From Rhodospirillales bacterium (lineage in GTDB: Bacteria; Pseudomonadota; Alphaproteobacteria; Micavibrionales; Micavibrionaceae): 64,000 bases of DNA. The notes under the pieces are model-generated. The model ran no database searches. It saw only the letters and a list, made by a program, of their open reading frames with translations, and had not been told where the DNA came from. Positions 8,576 through 16,783 of this stretch are shown here, piece by piece; positions within the stretch are counted from its first letter, which is position 1, and each line of letters begins with the position of its first letter. Position numbers and translations under genes: made by a program. The DNA lies in the NCBI GenBank assembly GCA_020638295.1, contig JACKIU010000001.1:186001-250000 (forward strand), written 5' to 3'.

Positions 8576-9100
8576 TTATCCGATTTTGATTTTCGTATCG
8601 CCGATGAATTCATAGGGCGGCACCATTAGGTTTTTCGGCGCGGGGCCTTTGCGAATTCGCCCGGACGTATCGTAGTGCGAACCGTGACACGGGCAGAACC
8701 ACCCATGATATTCGCCATGCGCATCGGTGGGTTTTTGCCCGCCGGGGATACAACCCAAATGCGTACAAACCCCTACAACAACCAGCCACTCCGGCTTTTT
8801 AACGCGCTCTTCATCGGTTTGTTTGTCGATGAGTGTCGTTACATCAACTTCCTCAGCCTCTTGAATCTGTTCGGCTGTCCGATGCTTAATAAAGACCGGT
8901 TTGCCGCGCCACATCACGGTTTTAGACCCGCCGACGGGGATCGCGCTGATATCCACTTCCGTGGTCGCCAGCGCCAGCGTATCCTTGGCCGGGTTCAGAG
9001 AATTAATCATCGGGGCGGCGGCGCAGGCTACGCCCACCGCTCCAAAGGCAAACCCCGTCAGTTGCAGGAAGTCTCGCCGATCTTTGCTGTGTGCTGTCAT
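8576..9100 (-). CDS. petA: Ubiquinol-cytochrome c reductase Rieske iron-sulfur subunit
   Basis: 174 residues. The N-terminus MTAHSKDRRDFLQLTGFAFG is a twin-arginine signal-anchor (RRDFLQL) followed by a hydrophobic helix. The 2Fe-2S ligands are in CTHLGCIPGG and CPCHGSHYDTSGR. It transfers electrons from ubiquinol at the Qo site to cytochrome c1. It is the first gene of petABC on the minus strand, with the promoter region presumably in 9101-9236, shared with the divergent trmL. Confidence 0.95.
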   Translation of the reverse strand: MTAHSKDRRDFLQLTGFAFGAVGVACAAAPMINSLNPAKDTLALATTEVDISAIPVGGSKTVMWRGKPVFIKHRTAEQIQEAEEVDVTTLIDKQTDEERVKKPEWLVVVGVCTHLGCIPGGQKPTDAHGEYHGWFCPCHGSHYDTSGRIRKGPAPKNLMVPPYEFIGDTKIKIG

Positions 9101-9236
9101 GTTTGTGTATCTATTTGTGTGTTTATTTAAAGACGTTCGAACCCTTTGTTTTTACTTCTCTCTTTATAAATGATCAAGCCTTCTCTATCACTATTTCACC
9201 AATTAATTTAGAATTTACGCACATAAAAAAGGGACC

Positions 9237-9701
9237 GTGAGCGTTATGATTTCAATTGCACTATACCAACCCGACATCCCGCAAAATGTCGGCGCGATGA
9301 TACGGCTTTGCGCGTGTATGAATGTCGGGCTCGAGGTGATTGAACCGTGCTCTTTTCCCTGGAACGAACGTAAAATCCGTCAGTCGGCGATGGATTATAT
9401 GGCCTCTGTGGATATCGTGCGGCACACATCATGGGATGCATTTTCACAAGCGCATGAAGGGCGGCGCGTCGTACTGATGAGCACAAAGGCCGCCCTGCCC
9501 TATGCCGATTTTAAATTCGGGGGCGATGATATTTTGCTGGCCGGTAGCGAGAGTGCCGGTGTGCCTGAGCATGTCCATGAGAGCGTCGATGCGCGAGTGC
9601 TGATTCCCATGCAGGCGGGTATGCGTTCATTGAATATTGTCAATGCAACCTCTATGATCCTCGGCGAAGCACTACGCCAGACACGATGGAGGGATGCGTG
9701 A
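9237..9701 (+). CDS. trmL: tRNA (cytidine/uridine-34 2'-O-)-methyltransferase TrmL
   Basis: About 152-154 residues, typical of the minimal SPOUT methyltransferase TrmL, which 2'-O-methylates the wobble base of certain leucine tRNAs. Motifs are ALYQPDIPQNVGAMIRLCA at the start, LLAGSESAGVPE in the middle and the knot region IPMQAGMRSLNIVNATSMIL. Either GTG at 9237 or ATG at 9246 may be the start; GGGA is 10-12 bases ahead of the ATG, so the ATG is slightly preferred by spacing. The stop overlaps the hemF start. Confidence 0.9.
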   Translation: MSVMISIALYQPDIPQNVGAMIRLCACMNVGLEVIEPCSFPWNERKIRQSAMDYMASVDIVRHTSWDAFSQAHEGRRVVLMSTKAALPYADFKFGGDDILLAGSESAGVPEHVHESVDARVLIPMQAGMRSLNIVNATSMILGEALRQTRWRDA

Positions 9702-10597
9702 GCGATTGGGATGAACGAAAGAGTCAGGCCAGCGCATGGTTTTGCGAACTTCGCGATCTGGTCTGTGCGGCGTTTGAAGCGATTGAGGATGAATTGATCG
9801 GCGGCAATAAAGCCGATCTGGAGCCCGGGCGATTCGAATATACACCGTGGAACCGTGAAAACAGCGATGAGCCGAATGAATCTGGCTCTGTCCTGAAAGG
9901 CGGAGGGGAAATGTCGATTATGCGCGGACGGGTGTTTGAAAAGGTCGGCGTGAATATCTCTACCGTGCATGGCGTTTTTGCCGATGAATTTGCCGCGCGG
10001 GTGCCCGGCGCAGGAATGAGCGCAGATGAATCGGGCGGGCAATTCTGGGCATCAGGCATTTCGCTGGTGGCGCATATGCAAAGCCCGCTGGTGCCTGCCG
10101 TGCATATGAATACGCGGATGATCGTGACCTCGAAGGGCTGGTTCGGCGGCGGGGCTGACCTGACGCCGATGTTTCCCAATGAAGCGGACACCAAGGCGTT
10201 TCACGGCGCTTTGCAAGCATGCTGTGACAGGCATGATCCGAATTATTACAAGGCGCATAAGGAATGGTGCGACCGGTATTTCTTTCTGCCGCATCGTGGA
10301 GAGCCGCGCGGGGTGGGCGGGATTTTCTATGATTATCTCGATTCGGGGGACTGGCAGGCGGATTTCGCCTATACACGGGACGTTGGCCGGACATTTTTGG
10401 AGATTTATCCGCAAATTGTGCGGGCGCACATGAATGAGGGCTGGAGCGCAGAAGAGCGCGAGTTTCAGCTGATCAAGCGTGGACGCTACGTCGAATATAA
10501 CCTGCTCTATGATCGCGGGACGCAATTCGGCCTGAAAACCGGCGGAAATACCGAAGCGATCCTGATGTCGATGCCGCCGGAAGTGAAGTGGCCCTAG
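9698..10597 (+). CDS. hemF: Oxygen-dependent coproporphyrinogen III oxidase
   Basis: 299 residues plus stop from a GTG at 9698 that overlaps the trmL stop as GTGA, with GGAGGG 4 bases upstream. An in-frame ATG at 9686 inside trmL has no better site. It converts coproporphyrinogen III to protoporphyrinogen IX using O2 in heme synthesis. Typical motifs are FGGGADLTPMF, CDRYFFLPHRGEPRGVGGIF and RGRYVEYNLLYDRGT, plus VHMNTRM. Translational coupling to trmL is likely. Full-length and intact. Confidence 0.95.
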   Translation: MSDWDERKSQASAWFCELRDLVCAAFEAIEDELIGGNKADLEPGRFEYTPWNRENSDEPNESGSVLKGGGEMSIMRGRVFEKVGVNISTVHGVFADEFAARVPGAGMSADESGGQFWASGISLVAHMQSPLVPAVHMNTRMIVTSKGWFGGGADLTPMFPNEADTKAFHGALQACCDRHDPNYYKAHKEWCDRYFFLPHRGEPRGVGGIFYDYLDSGDWQADFAYTRDVGRTFLEIYPQIVRAHMNEGWSAEEREFQLIKRGRYVEYNLLYDRGTQFGLKTGGNTEAILMSMPPEVKWP

Positions 10598-10703
10598 GCG
10601 TCAAAGTTAATAAATAATACCTTTTTATGCTTTTTTGTTGCCTCCACCCCCTTTAAGTGTTATGGAATGTGTGTTTTTATCTGAAATTGAAGGGCATACC
10701 AGT

Positions 10704-10934
10704 ATGAGCACAGGTTTCCAGCTTCCCTCCGGGTTTCAAGTGGCAGATGGCTATGAAGAGCTACCGACACTTTCACAGCATTTTCAATGTGTTGACGGGC
10801 GTGCGCCTAATCAGGCCATAGAAGATTTAGCTTGTGCGGGAGAATCTATAGGCGCCAAAGGGGCGGCAACCGTTTCCGGCGAAGGCCCCAATATCTATAC
10901 ACTTATTGATGTTCGTCGTTATACACGTGAGTAA
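10704..10934 (+). CDS. Short hypothetical protein
   Basis: 76 residues from MSTGFQLPSGFQ; earlier in-frame ATGs at 10635 and 10662 give a proline-rich or less convincing N-terminus, and GAAGGG lies 12 bases before the chosen start. The sequence (QVADGYEELPTLSQHFQCVD) shows no known motif, signal or membrane segment. Its last 16 bases overlap the end of the convergent cca gene. Not recognised; may or may not be expressed. Confidence 0.4.
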   Translation: MSTGFQLPSGFQVADGYEELPTLSQHFQCVDGRAPNQAIEDLACAGESIGAKGAATVSGEGPNIYTLIDVRRYTRE

Positions 10935-12121
10935 AACCCGCCTTTAATCCACGCTTCTTCGCGGCGCTCTAGTTCTGCACCGAGTTCAGGGCCGGGTTTT
11001 AATCCTTGCTTTATCAGGTCTTCGCCGGTGAGCGGAAAGTCGGGAATCTCCCAGTTTTGAATGATTTTGACGGCCTGAGGGGCATAGCCGTTCATCACGC
11101 GGTCAAGGGCCAGTTCGATCATCAGGGCCTGTGCGGTCGGAATGCGCCCATGTTTATAGACCGCGACCTTAACGGCGTGGTCGTTATTGAGATCGGGCAG
11201 TGTCAGCACTTGATTCAAATTCTTAATATCTCTTTTGAAGACTTTGGGAATCAATAGAAATCCTTCAAAGCGTTTTATATTTTCGTCTTTAAATCCAGCC
11301 AGCACCAGCAGGCGTGCGGCGAGGAATTCGAGGCCGTAGTTTTTTTGGAAATGGCAGAGATGTTTTAAAATCTCAGGATCATAGTCCGGCGTTTGAAAGC
11401 TCGGCAAAATGCCATTCTCGAACATCAGCGTCAGAATGTCCGCCGGGTTTTCGACGCTGAGGATTTTGAAAAATTCCTGCGTGATGCGTTCTTTGGACAG
11501 CCCCGCAATTTTATCGGCAGCTTCGCGGCAGGCGCTTAATGCCTTTTCATCCGGCCCACCCTCGGCATAGAGGGCATGAAAGCGGAAATAGCGCAGGATG
11601 CGCAAATGGTCCTCGGCGATTCTCTCGGATGGCTTGCCGACAAAAACAACACGCCGCGCTTGTAAATCCTCATAGCCCCGCCCCAACGGGTCATAAACAT
11701 TGCCCTTCATATCCATCAGCAGCGTGTTCATCGTGAAATCACGCCGGGCAGCATCTTCGGCCCAGTCGGTGGAAAATTCGACCGTCGCGTGACGTCCATC
11801 GGTCTCAATATCCTTGCGCAAAGTGGTGATTTCGAAGGGTTTTTTATCGATTACAGCGGTCACGGTGCCGTGCTCGATACCGGTGGGGATGACCTTGATG
11901 TCGGCTGTAGCGAGCTTTTTGCTCGCCTCATCAGGAAGCAAAAGGCAGGCAATATCGATATCTTCGACCGGCTCGCCCAGTAAGGCATTGCGCACGCAAC
12001 CGCCAACGAACAGAGCGTTCACTTGCTCGTCCCCAGCACCCAGCGCACCCATCACCGCGCGGGTAGATTGATCCCGCATCCAGTCTTGCGGATCGCATTT
12101 TGATATGGATTTCAGGTTCAT
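10919..12121 (-). CDS. cca: CCA-adding tRNA nucleotidyltransferase
   Basis: 400 residues of class II polymerase-beta-type nucleotidyltransferase. LFVGGCVRNALLGEPVEDID holds the GG and the catalytic DxD. EITTLRKD and RRDFTMNTLLMD are the neck and template motifs, and RIAEDHLRILRYFRFHA is the conserved helix. It adds or repairs the 3' CCA of tRNAs. The tRNA genes in this window already encode CCA, so a repair role is likely, though it may also build CCA on others. The C-terminal ~150 residues are divergent, as is usual in alphaproteobacteria. Confidence 0.92.
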   Translation of the reverse strand: MNLKSISKCDPQDWMRDQSTRAVMGALGAGDEQVNALFVGGCVRNALLGEPVEDIDIACLLLPDEASKKLATADIKVIPTGIEHGTVTAVIDKKPFEITTLRKDIETDGRHATVEFSTDWAEDAARRDFTMNTLLMDMKGNVYDPLGRGYEDLQARRVVFVGKPSERIAEDHLRILRYFRFHALYAEGGPDEKALSACREAADKIAGLSKERITQEFFKILSVENPADILTLMFENGILPSFQTPDYDPEILKHLCHFQKNYGLEFLAARLLVLAGFKDENIKRFEGFLLIPKVFKRDIKNLNQVLTLPDLNNDHAVKVAVYKHGRIPTAQALMIELALDRVMNGYAPQAVKIIQNWEIPDFPLTGEDLIKQGLKPGPELGAELERREEAWIKGGFYSRV

Positions 12122-12209
12122 AAGTTTGCGTTACACCTTTTCAAATCTTTTCAAATCTCCTCATAGCCTTAATATACTTCTTGTTCATATTCAAAGCAGG
12201 AGTTTTACG

Positions 12210-13208
12210 ATGGCGAAAACTGCCCCCAAACCGCCCCTAAGACCGGAAGAGTATTTTGACGAGGCTGTGGCCAAGCTGCAGGCCGCAAAAACCGAAATTG
12301 AAAAGGTCGTAATCGGTCAGGGCGATGTGGTCGGCAACACGCTGATTACGCTGGCCTCGGGCGGGCATGTGCTGTTGATCGGGGTGCCGGGGCTGGCCAA
12401 GACCTTGCTGGTAGACACGTCCGCCAAAGCCTTGGGACTGAATTCAAACCGCGTACAATGCACGCCGGATTTGATGCCGGCCGATATACTCGGTTCGGAA
12501 GTTCTGGACAGCAATGACAAGGGCCAGCGCACCTTTCGCTTTATCAAGGGGCCGGTTTTTACGCAATTATTGATGGCCGATGAGATTAACCGCGCCTCAC
12601 CGCGCACGCAGAGCGCCTTGCTGCAAGCCATGCAGGAGCACAGTGTCAGTGCGGGCGGACAACTGCACGATTTGCCCGCGCCCTTCCATGTGCTGGCGAC
12701 GCAAAACCCGGTCGAGCAGGAAGGAACGTATCCCCTGCCCGAGGCGCAGCTTGACCGATTCCTGATGCAGGTTGATGTTGAATACCCGGATGCCGAGGCC
12801 GAGCGTGAGATTATACTGGCGACAACCGGTACGGAAAAGCGCGAAGCTGCCCCGGCAATGAGCGATGCGGATTTGATCAATATTCAGACATTGGTACGAG
12901 CGCTGCCAATTGGCGAGCAAGTCGTCGAAGCGATTTTGAAACTGGTGCGTGCGGGGCGGCCCGGCGATGAGGCGCTGGATCTGGTCAATGAGTATGTCAG
13001 CTGGGCGCCTGGGCCACGCGCCTCACAGGCCTTGATGCTGGCGGCTAGGGCGCGGGCGTTGCTGGATGGGCGTGCGGCGCCATCGATTGATGATGTGGTG
13101 GCGCTGGCTGTGCCGGTTTTACAGCACCGCATGGCCCTGAATTACAAGGCCGCGAGTGCGGGGCTTGGCAAGGCTGAGCTGATCGGACGCCTCAGCGAAA
13201 CATTGTAA
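12210..13208 (+). CDS. MoxR-family AAA+ ATPase
   Basis: 332 residues from MAKTAPKPPL, with GCAGGAG 9 bases upstream; the frame extends further up without a better start. Walker A is GVPGLAKTL, Walker B LLMADEINRA, and RTQSALLQAMQEHSV and TQNPVEQEGTYPLPEAQLDR are MoxR signatures. MoxR ATPases act as chaperones for VWA/DUF58 partner proteins. It heads an operon with DUF58 (3-base gap), a BatA/DUF4159 protein and a VWA-like membrane protein, the standard MoxR layout of alphaproteobacteria. Substrate unknown. Confidence 0.93.
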   Translation: MAKTAPKPPLRPEEYFDEAVAKLQAAKTEIEKVVIGQGDVVGNTLITLASGGHVLLIGVPGLAKTLLVDTSAKALGLNSNRVQCTPDLMPADILGSEVLDSNDKGQRTFRFIKGPVFTQLLMADEINRASPRTQSALLQAMQEHSVSAGGQLHDLPAPFHVLATQNPVEQEGTYPLPEAQLDRFLMQVDVEYPDAEAEREIILATTGTEKREAAPAMSDADLINIQTLVRALPIGEQVVEAILKLVRAGRPGDEALDLVNEYVSWAPGPRASQALMLAARARALLDGRAAPSIDDVVALAVPVLQHRMALNYKAASAGLGKAELIGRLSETL

Positions 13209-13211
13209 GCG

Positions 13212-14066
13212 ATGGCTTTTCTACCCCTCAGACCCGAAGCCGAACGCGTCGCCGCGCAGGTCCCAGAGCTGCGCGCGAGGGCCGTGAAGACAGCCTTTCA
13301 CGTTTTGCATGGGGCCAACCCGCGCAAGCGCGCCGGGGCGGGGGAAAGCTTCTGGCAATTTCGCGAGTATGAGCCCGGCGATATGCCGCGCGAGATTGAC
13401 TGGCGACAAAGCGCGAAAACCGACCGGGTGTTTATCCGTCAAAAGGAACAATATAACGCGCAAAGCTGTCTGTTCTGGACCAAGCGCAATGCGGATATGG
13501 ATTTTAAATCCGATACGTCTCGTTTTAATAAAAAATATACGAGTGCTGTGCTGGCTTTAACGCTCGCCCTGCTGCACAGCCATGGCGGCGAGATGGTCGG
13601 GTTTGCCGGGCATGGACGACCGGGACATTCGGAAAAAACACTGAAGGCTTTTGAGCATTTATTGACAGATGAGGCGCATGATTCTCTGCCCGTTTCGCTG
13701 AATATTCCGCGCCATGCGCATTTTTATGCGATCAGCGATTTTCTTGAACCGGTGGCGGATATCCGCAGCGCGTTCAAGCCGCTGGCCGAACGCACCCTCA
13801 ACGGCTGGATGGTGGCGGTGCTCGATCCGGCGGAGCTTGATTTGCCCTATGACGGGCGGATCCTGTTTGAAAATATGGCCGGCGAATCCCGGGTGATGAT
13901 CGATAACGCGCGGGATATTCGCAGCGCCTATCAGGCGCGGATGCGCGGCCATCTTGAAGACCTTCGGGCGTTGGCGGAGCGATGGGGCTGGCGGTTTGTC
14001 GTACATAACACGGCTGAGCCGCTCGAAGAGACCGCGCTCAAAATCTGGCTGGAGAATGCGCGATGA
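13212..14066 (+). CDS. DUF58 domain protein
   Basis: 284 residues. The diagnostic DUF58 motif is REYEPGDMPREIDWRQSAKT (residues ~53-72), followed by a degenerate VWA-like region. Members are partners of MoxR ATPases and are thought to bind other proteins in envelope or stress functions. It starts 3 bases after the moxR stop, and its own stop overlaps the next start as ATGA, so translation is probably coupled. No membrane segment is present, so it should be cytosolic. Confidence 0.9.
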   Translation: MAFLPLRPEAERVAAQVPELRARAVKTAFHVLHGANPRKRAGAGESFWQFREYEPGDMPREIDWRQSAKTDRVFIRQKEQYNAQSCLFWTKRNADMDFKSDTSRFNKKYTSAVLALTLALLHSHGGEMVGFAGHGRPGHSEKTLKAFEHLLTDEAHDSLPVSLNIPRHAHFYAISDFLEPVADIRSAFKPLAERTLNGWMVAVLDPAELDLPYDGRILFENMAGESRVMIDNARDIRSAYQARMRGHLEDLRALAERWGWRFVVHNTAEPLEETALKIWLENAR

Positions 14067-16783
14067 TCGGCGGGCTGCCCGGCACTCTGGCGTTTTTAAA
14101 TCCGTGGGCGCTCACGGCGCTGCTCGGCTTGCCGGTGATTTATATCCTGCTGCGCATCACACCGCCGGCGCCCAGAACTATCGCGTTTCCGGCGGTGCGG
14201 CTGCTGGCCGGTCTTGAGCCGAAAGAACATACGCCCAGCCATACGCCGTGGTGGATTTTGCTGCTGCGGCTGTTGATGGCGGCCTTGTTGCTGCTGGCTC
14301 TGGCGCGACCTGTTTTGAATCCGGCCCCGGCCAGCGCGGTGGACGGCCCTTTGGTTCTGGTGATCGATAATGGTTGGGGGGCGGCGCAAAGCTGGGACGA
14401 TATTCAGGACACGGCACTTCATGAAATCACACAGGCCGGGCGGCAGGGGCAGAATATCACCCTTTTAACCACAGCGGCCCAAAGCGATATACAAGGCCCG
14501 CAAGTTCATGGTCCGCTCACGATGAGCGATGCGCTGGCTTTTGTGCGGGCGTTGAAGCCAGCACCTTGGGAGTCTTCACTGGGCGCTTTGCGGGCAACTC
14601 TGCCTGACGTTAGAAATGCCCGCGTCATTTGGCTCAGCGACGGGTTGGAAAAGCCGGGACATGCGGCGCTGGCGCGAACGCTGGAGGGCATGGGTTCGCT
14701 GAGCCTTTATATGCCTGTGCCCGAGGCTTTACCGCTCAGCCTGAAAGCCCCGGAGCGTTTTCGCGCGCATCCGGCAATTGTTCTGGACGGGCCGCATAAT
14801 CTTTCATCGCAAGCCCCGGTGCGTGTACAACTTCTCGGGGCGGCGGGAAAAATTCTCGATGACCGGCTGGTCGAAACGGCGGGGCGGTCCTTCCCGATTG
14901 AGGTTGAGTTTGATCTGCCGCAGGTCCAACAGGCCCATGCCGGCAGTTTTCGCATTGCCGCGCAGAATACGGCCGGGGCGCGCTATTTTCTCGACGGACT
15001 CGGCGGGCCGAAATCGGTGGCGATTATCGCACCGGAAGAAGCCTCGCAATCTGCGCGCCTGACGGAGGATAGTTTTTATCTGGTCAAAGCCCTCGAGCCC
15101 TATGCCACAATTCTGCAAGGCGAGTTGAGCGATGTCTTTGCGCAAAATCCGTCGATGATGATCCTGCCGGATGTCGGGGTAATTCCCCCCGACCTGCTGA
15201 ATGATCTGAGCACATGGGTTGAAGGTGGCGGGGTGTTACTGCGTTTTGCCGGGCCAACGATGGTACAGGCGCACGGGATTGACTCGCTGACGCCGGTGGC
15301 CCTGCGCCGTGAGGCGCGCAACGTGAAAGGCTCGCTGAGTTGGGACAGGCCGCTCAGTGTACAGCCGATCGCCCCGGCCAGCCCGCTTTACGGTCTCACC
15401 CCGGATGAGGATTTACGCATCTCGGGACAAATCCTGCCGGAATTTTCATCCGATCTGGGGGATAAAATCTGGGTCACGCTGGAAGACGGGACGCCGCTGA
15501 TCACAGCCGATCAACGCGGGGCAGGACTTGTCGTGATGGTGCATACGACAGCCTCACCCGAATGGTCGAATTTGCCCCTCTCGGGCTTTTATGTACAGAT
15601 GCTTAAACGTTTGCTGCAATTTTCCGGGGCGGGGGCGTCCACGCCCAGTCTCGATCAAAACGGCCTGCTACAGCCTGTGCAGGTTCTGGACGGGTTCGGC
15701 GCGTTGCAAAGCCCCGGCGCGCAGGTGTTACCGATTGATGCGGCGGCGTTTGACGAACAGATTCCCGATGCCGCGCACCCGCCGGGATTTTACGGACGCA
15801 GCGGGTTGCAAAAGGCGCTGAATCTCGGGGATCACTTGCCGACACCGCGCGCGATTACGGCAAGCGAGGGAGCGTCTTTGAAGACCTATGGCCGGAAGTT
15901 TGAAAAGGATCTCGTCCCGGCCCTGCTGTGCGCGGCGTTTATGTTGTTCCTGCTGGATGCGCTGATCATGTTGTTTTTATCCGGAGCCAAATGGCCGCGC
16001 CCCTCTTTAAAGAAAACCAGCCTCGTGGCCTTGTGCATTTTATCGCTGTTTGGTGCATTACCCGCACAAGCGCAAACGCCAGAGGCCGCGCAGGAACTCA
16101 CGCTGGCCTATATCCGTACGGGCAATGTCAGTATCGATGCGATCAGCCAGAAGGGGCTTGAGGTGCTGGCGGCGGCGCTGAATATGCGCACATCGGCGGA
16201 GCCGAAATATGTGCGCGGGGTGTCGCCGGAAAGCGATACGCTGGTGTTTTATCCCCTGCTCTACTGGCCGATCAGCGCCGCGCAGAACCCGCCGAGCCCA
16301 CAGGCGCTGGCAAATTTGCAAGCCTATCTCGATCACGGCGGGACCATTCTGGTGGATACGCGCGATGGGAAAAGTTCATCCGAAGTTTTACGCCGTACTT
16401 TGGCCAACCTGAATATTCCGCCGCTGACGCCGCTCACCGAAGAGCATGTGCTGAATAAAAGTTTTTATCTGCTGAAAAACCGGTTTCCGGGGCGTTATGA
16501 CGGCGCGACGTTGTGGGTTGAAGGGCAGAGCGCGGGCGGGCGCGACGGCGTCTCCCCGGTCATTCTGGGCAGCCACGACTGGGCCTCAGGCTGGGCCGAA
16601 CTGAGTCTCGTGACGCGCGGCGAGCAGCACTATTTAAGCGGGATGACCCCGCGCCACGAACAGTCTTTGCGTTTTGGCGTCAATCTTGTGATGTATGCGC
16701 TCACCGGAAACTACAAAGCCGATCAGGTGCATGTCCCGCATATCCTTGAGCGTTTAGGGCGCGGAAATCGAGGCGGCCCATGA
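14063..16783 (+). CDS. BatA-type membrane protein with C-terminal DUF4159 domain
   Basis: 906 residues. Residues ~1-90 form the BatA N-terminal region: FLNPWALTALLGLPVIYILL, then RITPPAPRTIAFPA, then a second helix LLRLLMAALLLLALARPVL. A VWA-like domain follows (LVLVIDNGWGAAQSWDD), lacking the full MIDAS serine pattern. A third and fourth hydrophobic segment lie near residues 620-670, and the DUF4159 domain (LTLAYIRTGNVSID to DQVHVPHIL) fills the C-terminus. It overlaps both neighbours by 4 bases. Family role is unknown; the operon suggests an inner-membrane complex served by the MoxR ATPase. Confidence 0.85.
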   Translation: MIGGLPGTLAFLNPWALTALLGLPVIYILLRITPPAPRTIAFPAVRLLAGLEPKEHTPSHTPWWILLLRLLMAALLLLALARPVLNPAPASAVDGPLVLVIDNGWGAAQSWDDIQDTALHEITQAGRQGQNITLLTTAAQSDIQGPQVHGPLTMSDALAFVRALKPAPWESSLGALRATLPDVRNARVIWLSDGLEKPGHAALARTLEGMGSLSLYMPVPEALPLSLKAPERFRAHPAIVLDGPHNLSSQAPVRVQLLGAAGKILDDRLVETAGRSFPIEVEFDLPQVQQAHAGSFRIAAQNTAGARYFLDGLGGPKSVAIIAPEEASQSARLTEDSFYLVKALEPYATILQGELSDVFAQNPSMMILPDVGVIPPDLLNDLSTWVEGGGVLLRFAGPTMVQAHGIDSLTPVALRREARNVKGSLSWDRPLSVQPIAPASPLYGLTPDEDLRISGQILPEFSSDLGDKIWVTLEDGTPLITADQRGAGLVVMVHTTASPEWSNLPLSGFYVQMLKRLLQFSGAGASTPSLDQNGLLQPVQVLDGFGALQSPGAQVLPIDAAAFDEQIPDAAHPPGFYGRSGLQKALNLGDHLPTPRAITASEGASLKTYGRKFEKDLVPALLCAAFMLFLLDALIMLFLSGAKWPRPSLKKTSLVALCILSLFGALPAQAQTPEAAQELTLAYIRTGNVSIDAISQKGLEVLAAALNMRTSAEPKYVRGVSPESDTLVFYPLLYWPISAAQNPPSPQALANLQAYLDHGGTILVDTRDGKSSSEVLRRTLANLNIPPLTPLTEEHVLNKSFYLLKNRFPGRYDGATLWVEGQSAGGRDGVSPVILGSHDWASGWAELSLVTRGEQHYLSGMTPRHEQSLRFGVNLVMYALTGNYKADQVHVPHILERLGRGNRGGP